A stretch of 64,000 bases of DNA from DAISJD01 sp036821645. GTDB lineage: Bacteria; Pseudomonadota; Alphaproteobacteria; ATCC43930; CGMCC-115725. Each line of letters starts with the position of its first letter. Within the stretch, counting starts at the first letter, position 1. The stretch is taken from contig DAISJD010000006.1 of NCBI GenBank assembly GCA_036821645.1, positions 1 to 64,000 of the forward strand, written 5' to 3'. Position numbers and translations under genes: made by a program. Under the pieces are notes generated by a model. That model was given only the letters and a program-made list of their open reading frames with translations, did not search any database and had not been told where the DNA came from. This document shows positions 28,713-38,024 of this stretch, piece by piece.

Positions 28713-30596
28713 ATGAAGAAACTTGATGCCGAGAACCCCGAGACAAAGAGCGCCGATATCATCTCTGGCAACGTCGAGGTGCTGAAGTCCCTGTTCCCCG
28801 ACGCATTCACGGAAGGGAAGGTCGACTTCGAAGTGCTGAAGCAACTGCTCGGCGGCGCATTGGATGATAGCGAGGAGAAGTATGGGCTGAACTGGCATGG
28901 GAAGCGCCACGCCCGGCAGATTGCTCTGACCCCGTCGACGGGGACGTTGCTTCCTTGCCCGGAAGAAAGTGTCGAATGGGACACGACTCAGAACCTGATG
29001 ATTGAGGGCGATAATCTTGAAGTTCTGAAGCTCCTGCAGAAGAGTTATGCCGGTAAGGTAAAGCTGATTTATATCGATCCACCCTACAACACTGGCAAGG
29101 ATTTTGTTTATCCGGATGATTTTCACGACAATATAAAGAACTATCTAATTTTGACTAACCAAATTGAGGACGGGCGCAAAGTCAGCTCGAATACAGAGGC
29201 ATCCGGTCGGTTCCACACTGATTGGCTCTCAATGATGTACCCGCGTCTTAAACTCGCGCGGACGCTTTTGCGGGACGATGGAATTGCATTTATTAGCATA
29301 GCTGACCACGAGGTTTATAACCTTCGCGTTATAATGAACGAGATCTTCGGTGAGGAAAACTTCATCGCAACTGTGATTTGGCAGAAAGTCTTCTCTCCCA
29401 AAAATACCGCGCGGCACTTTTCAGAAGATCATGATTATATTGTCGCATATGCCAAAAATGCCGAGCTATGGACCCCTAATTTGCTTCCTCGGACTGAGGA
29501 AATGGAGGCAAGGTACTCAAATCCAGACGATGATGTTCGTGGTGCATGGACTTCGGGTGATCTTTCCGCACGCAACTATTATAGCGAAGGCCTTTATCCT
29601 GTCACGTGCCCGTCTGGCCGCGTAATTCCGGGGCCTCCTCCTGGCACTTATTGGAGAGTAAGCAAATCTAACTTTGATGAGATGGACAAAGATGGTCGTA
29701 TTTGGTGGGGAGCTGACGGCAATAATACGCCGCGGCTGAAGCGTTTTTTATCCGACGTGAAGCAAGGGCGGGTTCCTCAGACGTTGTGGCCGCATACGGA
29801 AGTCGGACACACACAAGAAGCAAAAAAAGAACTAATGTCCAATGTCGCGTTTCCAAATACTGAATCCGTATTCGATACACCAAAACCGTCTCGCCTAATT
29901 CGCAGAATGATTCAGCTGGCCACAAAGGCGGATCAAGAAGACATCGTATTGGATTTTTTTGCGGGTTCTGGTTCAACATTGCATGGACTCTACGCTCAAA
30001 ATGCTGAGGATGGTGGAAATCGCCGTTGTATTCTCGTGCAGATTCCTGAGCCCATTGCAGACACGCAATTGTCGGAAATCAAGACGATTGCAGACGTAAC
30101 GAAAGAGCGTCTACGAAATTCTGCACAAAAGATAAAACAGGCGACGCCACTGTTCTCTGGGGATCTTGGTTTCCGCGTCTTCAAGCTTGCACCTTCAAAC
30201 ATCCGCGCATGGGAACCGAATGCTGCTGATCTCGAAGACAGCCTTCTGAAGAATGCCGAGCATCTCGTTCAGGGGCGCAACGAGCAGGACGTGCTCTATG
30301 AGCTCTTACTCAAGCTCGGGCTTGATCTTTGTGTGCCGATCGAGACGAAGACGATGGCCGGCAAGGCTGTCCATTCCGTTGGTGGCGGCGCACTGATCGT
30401 GTGTCTCGCCGATGGTTTGACCCAGGACGTGGCGGAGAACCTCGCGAATGGCATTGTTGATTGGTGGAGGACGCTCGCACCGGCCGTCGACACGCGTGTG
30501 GTGTTCAAGGACACGGGTTTCGCCGATGACATCGTCAAGACCAACATGGCTGCGATCCTGAACCAAGCAGGCATCACCGACGTGCGGAGTCTGTGA
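28713..30596 (+). CDS. mod: Site-specific DNA methyltransferase, type III Mod-like
   Basis: The start is taken at the ATG at 28713; a GTG at 28680 would add 11 residues. The catalytic motif DPPYNTGKDFVY lies near residue 124 and the SAM-binding motif LDFFAGSGST near residue 415, giving the beta-class order (motif IV before motif I) of N6-adenine/N4-cytosine methyltransferases. GKVKLIYIDPPY and WLSMMYPRLKLARTLL are typical of Mod subunits. The variable target-recognition region lies between the motifs. Together with the downstream Res gene it forms a type III pair; the recognition site cannot be read from sequence. Confidence 0.9.
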   Translation: MKKLDAENPETKSADIISGNVEVLKSLFPDAFTEGKVDFEVLKQLLGGALDDSEEKYGLNWHGKRHARQIALTPSTGTLLPCPEESVEWDTTQNLMIEGDNLEVLKLLQKSYAGKVKLIYIDPPYNTGKDFVYPDDFHDNIKNYLILTNQIEDGRKVSSNTEASGRFHTDWLSMMYPRLKLARTLLRDDGIAFISIADHEVYNLRVIMNEIFGEENFIATVIWQKVFSPKNTARHFSEDHDYIVAYAKNAELWTPNLLPRTEEMEARYSNPDDDVRGAWTSGDLSARNYYSEGLYPVTCPSGRVIPGPPPGTYWRVSKSNFDEMDKDGRIWWGADGNNTPRLKRFLSDVKQGRVPQTLWPHTEVGHTQEAKKELMSNVAFPNTESVFDTPKPSRLIRRMIQLATKADQEDIVLDFFAGSGSTLHGLYAQNAEDGGNRRCILVQIPEPIADTQLSEIKTIADVTKERLRNSAQKIKQATPLFSGDLGFRVFKLAPSNIRAWEPNAADLEDSLLKNAEHLVQGRNEQDVLYELLLKLGLDLCVPIETKTMAGKAVHSVGGGALIVCLADGLTQDVAENLANGIVDWWRTLAPAVDTRVVFKDTGFADDIVKTNMAAILNQAGITDVRSL

Positions 30597-31111
30597 TGAG
30601 CGCCGATACGTTTCTAAGCTTCGCCTATGGTTCTAACATGCTTAGCGCGCGTTTGCAGGAACGCTGCCCTTCCGCGCAACCGAAAGGTATCGCCGAACTG
30701 CATGGCTACGAGCTTCGCTGGCACAAGAAGAGCCGCGACGGATCTGGTAAGTGCGACATCGTGAAAACAGATAAGCACGGCGCGTCGGTGTTCGGTGTTC
30801 TATTCGAGATAGCGCGCAGCGAGAAGGCGACCCTCGACAAGGCTGAAGGCTTGGGGGTGGGCTACGACGAAACGCAAGTGCAGGTCTATTTTGAAGCCGA
30901 CCAAAGCACTGCGACCGCCTACGTAGCCACCAGCACCGATCCGAAGCTCAATCCCTACACTTGGTACCGCGCTCTCGTTGTTGCAGGCGCTAAGGAGCAT
31001 GGTCTGCCAGCGGACTATATTGCGCGGCTGGAAGCCGCTCCCGCTGATCAAGACCTTGACCAAGCGCGCCACGACAAGAACATGGCTCTGATCGGTGAGG
31101 TGTGCGCATGA
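30593..31111 (+). CDS. Gamma-glutamylcyclotransferase-like protein inside the R-M operon
   Basis: The 172-residue protein begins LSFAYGSNMLSARLQERCP, the YGSN loop of the gamma-glutamylcyclotransferase (GGCT/AIG2) fold, with VFGVLFEI and LDKAEGLGVGYDE containing the conserved Glu region. Members release 5-oxoproline or remove gamma-glutamyl-amine groups. It overlaps both mod and res by 3-4 nt, so it belongs to the defence operon, where its role is unknown. Confidence 0.78.
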   Translation: MMSADTFLSFAYGSNMLSARLQERCPSAQPKGIAELHGYELRWHKKSRDGSGKCDIVKTDKHGASVFGVLFEIARSEKATLDKAEGLGVGYDETQVQVYFEADQSTATAYVATSTDPKLNPYTWYRALVVAGAKEHGLPADYIARLEAAPADQDLDQARHDKNMALIGEVCA

Positions 31112-34095
31112 AGCTGCATTTCGAACCCGATCTCGATTACCAGAAACGCGCGATCGAGGCCGTCGCGGACCTGTTCCGTGGCCAGGAGATCAACCGCACC
31201 GAGTTCACCGTCACCCGGCAGGATGCGGGCGGACTGCAGGGCGAACTCGGGCTGGTCGAAAGCGAACTCGGCATCGGTAACCGGCTTACACTGCTGGACG
31301 ACGAGATCGTCGCCAACCTGAAGGACATCCAGCTCCGCAACGGCCTTGCGCCGTCGACGGCGCTGACCTCCGGCGATTTCACCGTCGAAATGGAGACCGG
31401 CACCGGCAAGACCTACGTCTATCTGCGGACGATCTTCGAGCTGAACAAGCTCTATGGCTTCACCAAATTCGTGATCGTCGTGCCCTCGGTCGCCATCAAG
31501 GAAGGCGTCTACAAGACGCTGCAAATCACCGAGGAGCATTTCAAAGGCCTCTATTCCGGTCAGCCTTTCGACTATTTCCTCTATGATTCCGCCAAGCTCG
31601 GACAGGTGCGCAATTTCGCGACCAGTCCCAACATCCAGATCATGGTGGTGACGGTCGGCGCCATCAACAAGAAGGATGTGAACAACCTCTACAAGGACAG
31701 CGAGAAGACGGGCGGCGAGCGGCCGATCGATCTCATCCGCGCGACCCGGCCAATCCTGATCGTGGACGAACCGCAGAGTGTCGATGGCGGCCTTTCCGGC
31801 GCGGGCAAAAGCGCGCTGGGGGAAATGAATCCGCTCTGCACGCTGCGCTACTCGGCCACCCATGTCGATAAGCATCACATGGTGTTCCGCCTCGATGCGG
31901 TTGACGCCTATGAGCGCAAGCTGGTCAAGCAGATCGAGGTCGCCTCGCTCGAAGTTGAGGGTGGGCATAACAAGGCTTACGTTCGTTTCCTTTCAACCAG
32001 CAACGCCAAGGGAAGGATCACGGCACGTGTCGAAATCGATGTGCTTGACGGCAAGCAAGTGCGCCGCCGGGAGGTGGTGGTTCAGGATGGCGACGACCTG
32101 GAAGAGCTGACCAAGCGCGCGATTTACGCCGATTGCCGCATCGGCGAGATCCGCGCCGGACGCGACAACCAGCTTCTGGAAGTGAAATTGCCGGGCAACG
32201 AGACCTTTCTCCAGCCCGGCCAGGCGGTCGGCGATGTCGATGCGGATGCGCTCAAGCGCCTGATGATCCGCCGCACGATCCACGAGCATCTGGTGAAGGA
32301 AACGCGCCTTGCGCCGTTGGGCGTCAAAGTGCTCAGCCTGTTTTTCATCGATGCCGTCGAGCATTATCGCTCTTATGATGCCGACGGAAATCCGGTGAAG
32401 GGCAAGTATGCCCGCATCTTCGAGGAAGAGTATCGCCGCGCGGCGAAGCTTCCCGACTTTGTCAGCCTGTTCAAAGAGGTCGACATAACGTCGGATGCCG
32501 AGGAGGTGCATGACGGTTATTTCTCGATCGATAAGGCGCGGCGCTGGATCGATACAGCCGACAACAACCAGGTGGGCCGCGACAATGCGGAACGGGCTTA
32601 TAACCTGATCATGAAGGACAAGGAGAAGCTGCTCGGCTTCGAGACGAAGCTGAAATTCATCTTCTCCCACTCGGCTCTGAAGGAGGGCTGGGACAATCCC
32701 AATGTCTTCCAGATCTGCGCTCTGCGCGAGATCGGCACCGAGCGCGAGCGGCGGCAGACCATTGGTCGCGGCTTGCGGCTTTGCGTCAACCAGAAGGGTG
32801 AACGCCTGCGCGGTTTCGACATCAATACGTTGACCGTCATCGCAACCGAAAGCTACGAGGACTTCGCCGAGAACCTGCAAAAAGAAATCGAGAAGGACAC
32901 GGGCATCAAGTTCGGCATCGTCGAGAAGCACCAGTTCGCAACGATCCCGGTGGTCAATTCAGACGGCGAGACCGTAATGCTGGGGTTCGAGGGATCTGCG
33001 GCTATCTTTAATTACCTGAAAGCCGAGGGCCTACTCGATAATAAGGGTAGGGTGCTAGACACACTGCGCGCCGCCTTGAAGGATGATACCCTTGACCTGC
33101 CGACGGCGTTCACCCCCCATCTTGGCGCGGTGCGCGATGTGTTGAAAAAGGTTGCAGGAAGGCTCGACATCAAGAACGCCGACGAACGCATCACGGTCAA
33201 GACACGCCAGGCCATTCTCGAAAGTGCCGAGTTTCAGGCCCTCTGGGATCGCATAAAGCACAAGACGACGTATCGCGTTCACTTCGATAACGAAAAGCTG
33301 GTCGCCGATTGCGCCAAGGCGATCGCCAACGGCCCGCCGATATCAAAAGCCCGCGTGCGGGTCAGGAAGGCCGATCTTTCTATCGGTCAGTCAGGTGTCG
33401 CGGTTAAGGAGCACGGCAAGAACAGTGGGACGCTCATCATGATCGAGGAAGGCGACATTGCCCTGCCGGACCTGTTGACTGACCTTCAGGACCGAACACA
33501 GCTCACCCGCAAAAGCCTTGTCCGCATTTTGACCGAGTGCGGTCGCTTGTCCGATTTCAAGCGCAATCCGCAAGCCTTCATCGAAATTGCCGGTGAAGCA
33601 ATCAACCGAACCAAGCGATTGGCGATTGTCGGTGGCGTTAAATATCAGCGGATCGGCGACGAGCATTATTACGCGCAGGAGCTTTTCGCACAGGAGGAAC
33701 TAACCGGCTATGTGCGCAACATACTCCAGGACGCAGAGAAATCGGTGTTTGAACATGTCATCTACGATTCCGATGGCGTCGAGCGGTCATTCGCCGAGCA
33801 GCTTGAGAAAAATGAAGCCGTAAGAATATACGCCAAGTTGCCTGGGTGGTTCAAGGTGCCGACACCGCTTGGTAGCTATAATCCCGACTGGGCTGTTTTG
33901 GTCGAAGTCAGCGGTGAAGAGCGTCTCTATTTCGTCGTTGAAACCAAAAGCGGCCTCTTCATGGACGACTTGCGCTACATCGAAGCTGGTAAGATCGCGT
34001 GTGGCAAGGTGCACTTCGGTGTGCTTGCATCTGGTTCGAACCCCGCTCGCTATATCATGGCGAGAAATGTCGACGACCTGATGGATCAGGCATAA
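31108..34095 (+). CDS. res: Type III restriction subunit Res: DEAD/DEAH helicase-nuclease
   Basis: The 995-residue protein starts at the ATG overlapping the previous stop (ATGA). Motifs are EMETGTGKTYVYLRT (Walker A, about 98-102), ILIVDEPQSVDG (motif II, about 219), FSHSALKEGWDNPNVFQICA and RRQTIGRGLRLCVN (motif VI). The C-terminus has a PD-(D/E)xK nuclease: NPDWAVLVEV followed by YFVVETKSG (about 925 and 944). This matches Res subunits, which translocate on and cut DNA when paired with Mod. All key residues look intact, so the system may be active. Confidence 0.9.
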   Translation: MKLHFEPDLDYQKRAIEAVADLFRGQEINRTEFTVTRQDAGGLQGELGLVESELGIGNRLTLLDDEIVANLKDIQLRNGLAPSTALTSGDFTVEMETGTGKTYVYLRTIFELNKLYGFTKFVIVVPSVAIKEGVYKTLQITEEHFKGLYSGQPFDYFLYDSAKLGQVRNFATSPNIQIMVVTVGAINKKDVNNLYKDSEKTGGERPIDLIRATRPILIVDEPQSVDGGLSGAGKSALGEMNPLCTLRYSATHVDKHHMVFRLDAVDAYERKLVKQIEVASLEVEGGHNKAYVRFLSTSNAKGRITARVEIDVLDGKQVRRREVVVQDGDDLEELTKRAIYADCRIGEIRAGRDNQLLEVKLPGNETFLQPGQAVGDVDADALKRLMIRRTIHEHLVKETRLAPLGVKVLSLFFIDAVEHYRSYDADGNPVKGKYARIFEEEYRRAAKLPDFVSLFKEVDITSDAEEVHDGYFSIDKARRWIDTADNNQVGRDNAERAYNLIMKDKEKLLGFETKLKFIFSHSALKEGWDNPNVFQICALREIGTERERRQTIGRGLRLCVNQKGERLRGFDINTLTVIATESYEDFAENLQKEIEKDTGIKFGIVEKHQFATIPVVNSDGETVMLGFEGSAAIFNYLKAEGLLDNKGRVLDTLRAALKDDTLDLPTAFTPHLGAVRDVLKKVAGRLDIKNADERITVKTRQAILESAEFQALWDRIKHKTTYRVHFDNEKLVADCAKAIANGPPISKARVRVRKADLSIGQSGVAVKEHGKNSGTLIMIEEGDIALPDLLTDLQDRTQLTRKSLVRILTECGRLSDFKRNPQAFIEIAGEAINRTKRLAIVGGVKYQRIGDEHYYAQELFAQEELTGYVRNILQDAEKSVFEHVIYDSDGVERSFAEQLEKNEAVRIYAKLPGWFKVPTPLGSYNPDWAVLVEVSGEERLYFVVETKSGLFMDDLRYIEAGKIACGKVHFGVLASGSNPARYIMARNVDDLMDQA

Positions 34096-34482
34096 GATCC
34101 TCTTCTTCGTGCAGGTTGTTTTTTCTGGCGCAACCTCATGCCAAAATTGTGGTGTGGCTCACGAATAACAGCCTCAGGCAAACGCGGTGCTGTTCACGGG
34201 GTAGCCGGGATTTCCGAGCGACGATCGATTGGGCCACGAAGCCCGAGAATGTCGGCAAGATCGTGGACGGTAATTACGACGTTAAATCCTAAACCCGCCC
34301 GAATAACGGCAACATTACCCCATTGTCGCCGAAAGCCTGGCACCGACTGCCGTGGCGAGCGCGGTTGCGCGACGACACGGCATTCACCGGTTCATCGTCT
34401 ATATCCGATTGAGGGTGGATACGAGCGTCGTCCGCCACTGTAATCAAAGAGCGTTCTTTCATCACAATTTGAAAGCGCACAT
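34096..34482. other. Non-coding stretch behind the restriction operon
   Basis: About 390 bp with no frame that resembles a known protein on either strand. It lies between the end of res and a tandem of hairpins and probably belongs to the right end of the island. Confidence 0.45.
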
Positions 34483-34568
34483 TTCGCCTACGGCGAACGA
34501 GGGTGTTCCCTCGTGCTCCCCTTGCGGTTGATTGGCGTCGAATCAAAGATTCGACGCCAATCAACCGC
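34483..34568. repeat. Tandem of three hairpins with a perfect 21-bp stem
   Basis: TTCGCC-TAC-GGCGAA (34483-34497) is followed at once by CGAGGG-TGTT-CCCTCG (34498-34513). After a 10-nt gap comes a perfect inverted repeat with 21-bp arms and an AAA loop (34524-34568; arms start GCGGTTGATTGG and end CCAATCAACCGC). No T-tract follows directly. It could be a strong transcription barrier behind the operon, or a structural site at the right end of the mobile element. Confidence 0.75.
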
Positions 34569-34698
34569 CCATGTGTAAACTTTTATGAGCTTTTTCAGGT
34601 TAAAATTTACATAATATATTTTATATCACAAAAAAATTTTAAATAAAATATATAAATCAATATTTTAAATCTTATTTACATTTTTTAGGTAAGCATAA

Positions 34699-34706
34699 CC
34701 GTTCTA
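34699..34706 (+). repeat. Candidate attachment core (right copy)
   Basis: CCGTTCTA repeats the eight bases at the ssb stop codon, inside an AT-rich stretch between the hairpins and the first chromosomal gene on the right. If real, it would place the right limit of the island here. Confidence 0.3.
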
Positions 34707-34770
34707 ATTGTCACTAAATCCGACTGTCAACAAGTGAAGCGGAGACCGCAAGGTCAGCATTCCGGTGAAA

Positions 34771-36414
34771 TCAACACTCCGCCAGTGCCCAACGGGCGGC
34801 TTTTTCCGCGATCATCAGGGTTGGGCTGTTGGTGTTGCCGCTGGTGATGGTCGGCATGATGCTGGCATCGGCGATGCGCAGACCGGCGACGCCGATCACG
34901 GCCAGACGACTATCCACCACGGCCATCGGATCGTCGGGGCGGCCCATTTTGGCCGTGCCCACCGGGTGAAAAATCGTGGTTGCGATGTCACCAGCCAAGC
35001 TCGCGAGATCGGCGTCGCTTTGATATTGGGGGCCCGGCTTATATTCCGTCGGGCGATAGGGGGCGAGGGCCGGTTGGTTGACGATGGTGCGGGTGATGCG
35101 CAGGGATTGGGCCGCGATCAGGCGATCCTCGTCCGTGCTGAGATAATGGGGGGCGATGGCGGGCGGCGTGTCGAAACTGGGGGATTTCAGGGTCACGGTG
35201 CCGCGACTGGTCGGGTTTAGATTGCACACACTGGCCGTGAAGGCCGCAAATCGGTGCAGCGGTTGACCGAAGGCGTCGAGGCTTAGGGGTTGAACGTGAT
35301 ATTGCAGATTGGCATGGGCTTGGCCCGGATCGCTGCGGGTGAAGGCCCCCAATTGGGAAGGGGCCATGCTCATGGGCCCGCGCCGCGTCAGGGCATACTG
35401 CAAAGCGATCCCCGCCTGTCCCCACAGGGTTGAGGCCAGCTTGTTCAGAGTTTTCGCCCCGTCGACCTTGAAAACGGCACGGATTTGCAGATGGTCCTGC
35501 AAATTGGCCCCGACACCCGGTCGGTCCAAGACCGGGGCGATGCCGCGATCCTTGAGATGGGCGGCAGGCCCAAGCCCCGACAACAGCAAAAGATGCGGCG
35601 TGCCGATGGCACCGGCGGCCAAAATAACCGACCGGGTCGCGCGTGCTGCGACGGGCACGCCTGCGCGCAGGACCGCCACCCCCGTACAGCGCACCCCTTC
35701 AGTCTGATCCAAGATCAGGCGTTGGGCCTCAGCCTTGGTCCAGACGGTCAGGTTCGGGCGTGTGCGGGCGACCGGGTGCAAAAATGCCTTTGAACTGTTC
35801 CAGCGCCAGCCCTTTTTCTGATTGACCTCGAAATACCCGACGCCGTGATTGTCGCCTTGGTTGAAATCGTCGCGTGCCGGAATGCCTGCCTGTTCTGCCG
35901 CCTTCGCGAAGGCATCGAGCAAGTCCCAGCGCAGGCGCTGCTGATCCACCCGCCATTCGCCGCCTTGGCCATGATAGGCCGTGAACGGATCGGGCGGGGC
36001 AGGGCGGCCGGGATCGCGGCGGTAATGGTCTTCATGGGCGATGAAGTCGGGCAAGACCTCTGCCCAGCTCCAGGCGGTATCGCCGGTGAGGGCGGCCCAA
36101 TGATCGTAATCCCGCGCCTGACCGCGCATATAGATCATGCCGTTGATGCTGGAACAGCCGCCCAGGGTCTTGCCCCGAGGATAGAGCAGGCTGCGCCCAT
36201 TCAGCCCCGCCTCGGGTTCGGTGCGCAAGCGCCAATCGGTGCGCGGATTGTCGATGCAATAGAGATAACCGACGGGAATATGAATCCACGGATAGGTATC
36301 GCGTCCGCCCGCCTCGATCAACAACACCCTGTTGGCCGGGTCGGCGCTGAGGCGATTGGCCAACAAACAACCGGCCGTTCCGGCCCCCACAATGATGAAA
36401 TCAAATTGGGTCAT
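34771..36414 (-). CDS. GMC-family oxidoreductase (choline dehydrogenase-like)
   Basis: The 547-residue flavoprotein begins FIIVGAGTAGCLLANRLSAD, the FAD-binding beta-alpha-beta of the glucose-methanol-choline family. It has YPRGKTLGGCSSINGMIYMR (GMC signature 1), VILAAGAIGTPHLLLLSGLG (signature 2) and, at the C-terminus, FHPVGTAKMGRPDD and ASIMPTITSGNTNSPTLMIA with the catalytic His and Asn region. It would oxidise an alcohol such as choline or an aliphatic alcohol. No betaine-aldehyde dehydrogenase lies next to it, so the substrate is open. Confidence 0.9.
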   Translation of the reverse strand: MTQFDFIIVGAGTAGCLLANRLSADPANRVLLIEAGGRDTYPWIHIPVGYLYCIDNPRTDWRLRTEPEAGLNGRSLLYPRGKTLGGCSSINGMIYMRGQARDYDHWAALTGDTAWSWAEVLPDFIAHEDHYRRDPGRPAPPDPFTAYHGQGGEWRVDQQRLRWDLLDAFAKAAEQAGIPARDDFNQGDNHGVGYFEVNQKKGWRWNSSKAFLHPVARTRPNLTVWTKAEAQRLILDQTEGVRCTGVAVLRAGVPVAARATRSVILAAGAIGTPHLLLLSGLGPAAHLKDRGIAPVLDRPGVGANLQDHLQIRAVFKVDGAKTLNKLASTLWGQAGIALQYALTRRGPMSMAPSQLGAFTRSDPGQAHANLQYHVQPLSLDAFGQPLHRFAAFTASVCNLNPTSRGTVTLKSPSFDTPPAIAPHYLSTDEDRLIAAQSLRITRTIVNQPALAPYRPTEYKPGPQYQSDADLASLAGDIATTIFHPVGTAKMGRPDDPMAVVDSRLAVIGVAGLRIADASIMPTITSGNTNSPTLMIAEKAARWALAEC

Positions 36415-36860
36415 GAGCGCGGAACCCTTGTCTGAAATATCCCGATCCGGCAGCGATCTTAGAAGGATCCATCCGCCAAGGCAAGGTCATGGGGGGTGCA
36501 CCGGTCGCGATCAAGCGACAAACCATCCACGCTAGCGCGAACCTTTTTTGTGGTTGTAAAGAGAAGCGCATCTTGTTCAGGGCATGATCGATAGAAAGGT
36601 TCGAGAATGGCGGTGCTATCACCGATGGTAAGATCGGGTGCAAGGTGGACGGTTGGGGTTGACCTGCCGTGGGAAAATTCCTCCAGTTTAAAGTAGGGTC
36701 CGGCCCAACAGAGGACGGACGATATGAGGTGCCGCAGGTTTTCAAAGGAACGGCACGTCAGGATATCCCTTCAGGATATTCAGAAAATGCGCACGTAGCA
36801 AACCGGAGCAGGCGATGGAACAAGGTGGGATGGCAAGCGCGTCAATCATCAACTCGGTTC
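36415..36860. other. Intergenic stretch without a recognisable gene
   Basis: About 450 bp separate the GMC oxidoreductase start from the end of an AT-rich membrane gene. I see no family resemblance on either strand and no RNA. It must contain the promoter of the oxidoreductase gene. Confidence 0.4.
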
Positions 36861-37517
36861 TTATTCATGCCGATGCCGATATCGGATGTGAGGATGATAT
36901 CCATCCAAACAATGGATTGAAATGGCGAAAATGCTATAAAAAACGATTGTCCTGGCAATAGGTGTATAAATAAAATAGGCTTGGCTAAATATTATAATGG
37001 AAAAAACAATAAAAATTGCAATGATGAAGCTTAAAATAACATTGAACAAATCATAAGCAAGATATTTTAAAGTATTTATTTTAAAAAAAATGAAATGATT
37101 TAATAAAAAAGAATTTATTAAAAATAATGATAATATATGGAAAATATTAATAAAAAAAATCAATTCTCTATCGACATTATTATCTAATAATTGTTTTCTT
37201 TCAATAAGATCGCTGGGATTGAACAATGTAATGTATGAGATAAAAATTGAAACGATGAAATTTATAAAAAATAACATGGGTATTTTATTGAAGCTGATCC
37301 TATCCATAAAAACCATTAAAATAAGAGGCACAACAACTAAGGTCGGTACAGGGAGAAGAATAATAATCGATGGATACTCTAAAACTATTTGATTGGTTTT
37401 ATCATATAAAAAGAGAATAAAAAAACATGCTCCCTGTAACAGGGCAATCAACAGGCGTGCCCAAAAAACCCAGGCGGTTCTGGTATGTGACGTGGTTGGC
37501 ATCTTGTTTTCAAGCAT
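36861..37517 (-). CDS. AT-rich multi-pass membrane protein, possibly a truncated DUF4153 relative
   Basis: The 218-residue protein has about six hydrophobic segments. Its first helix (WVFWARLLIALLQGACFFIL) resembles the start of DUF4153 membrane proteins, which are normally much longer. The coding DNA is extremely AT-rich, unlike the overlapping upstream gene. The end (YHPHIRYRHRHE) looks like run-on reading, which suggests truncation. Function unknown. Confidence 0.5.
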   Translation of the reverse strand: MLENKMPTTSHTRTAWVFWARLLIALLQGACFFILFLYDKTNQIVLEYPSIIILLPVPTLVVVPLILMVFMDRISFNKIPMLFFINFIVSIFISYITLFNPSDLIERKQLLDNNVDRELIFFINIFHILSLFLINSFLLNHFIFFKINTLKYLAYDLFNVILSFIIAIFIVFSIIIFSQAYFIYTPIARTIVFYSIFAISIHCLDGYHPHIRYRHRHE

Positions 37518-37905
37518 GATTGCGTCTCATAGGCACGCTGAAAAACCACAGATCCAGGCCAAGGGCCAACCCAATGCCGATGAGATAGGCCCCGATATTC
37601 CATACCGAAAAGATCCGTCCCAACAGAAGCGTTCCGGCAAGGGTCAGGCGAAATGCGTCGAGATCCGGGATATGGACGAGACGGCTCGTCTCGACCAACA
37701 CCGCGATCATCCCGGCTGCCAGCGCCGCGATCCATGGCTTGGCACGGGGGATAAGGATCCGTACCAGGAAAAGCACCATCATCCCCCAAAGGATCGAACC
37801 GCCATATTTAACGGCGAACCACGGCAATCCCATGGGAACCCGTCGGACGACGAGGCCCAAGGCAATGATGAAGAGGGTTGCAATCCCATATGCAAGGCGC
37901 GTCAC
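37510..37905 (-). CDS. DUF2809 family membrane protein
   Basis: The 131-residue protein has four hydrophobic helices and fits DUF2809: GLPWFAVKYGGSILWGMMV near the start, AAGMIAVLVETSRLVHIPDL in the middle and LLLGRIFSVWNIGAYLIGI near the end. The family has no known function. It overlaps the next gene by 8 nt. Confidence 0.75.
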   Translation of the reverse strand: MTRLAYGIATLFIIALGLVVRRVPMGLPWFAVKYGGSILWGMMVLFLVRILIPRAKPWIAALAAGMIAVLVETSRLVHIPDLDAFRLTLAGTLLLGRIFSVWNIGAYLIGIGLALGLDLWFFSVPMRRNHA

Positions 37906-38024
37906 AAACGATCCGATCGTTCAATGAAGATTATCACTGTGAAGGGGCTCAGATGAAAAAACCAGTTCTTTTGCCGATTAATGACCATCAAATACAAACC
38001 TTACCGAGATCGGGGCGTGAAGGA

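Noticed and set aside
34570..34698. Terminal repeats of the island resembling the GTGTAA stretch after ssb
   Set aside because: GTGTAA and T-rich tracts occur near both ends, but the match is short, gapped and in AT-rich DNA, so chance explains it.
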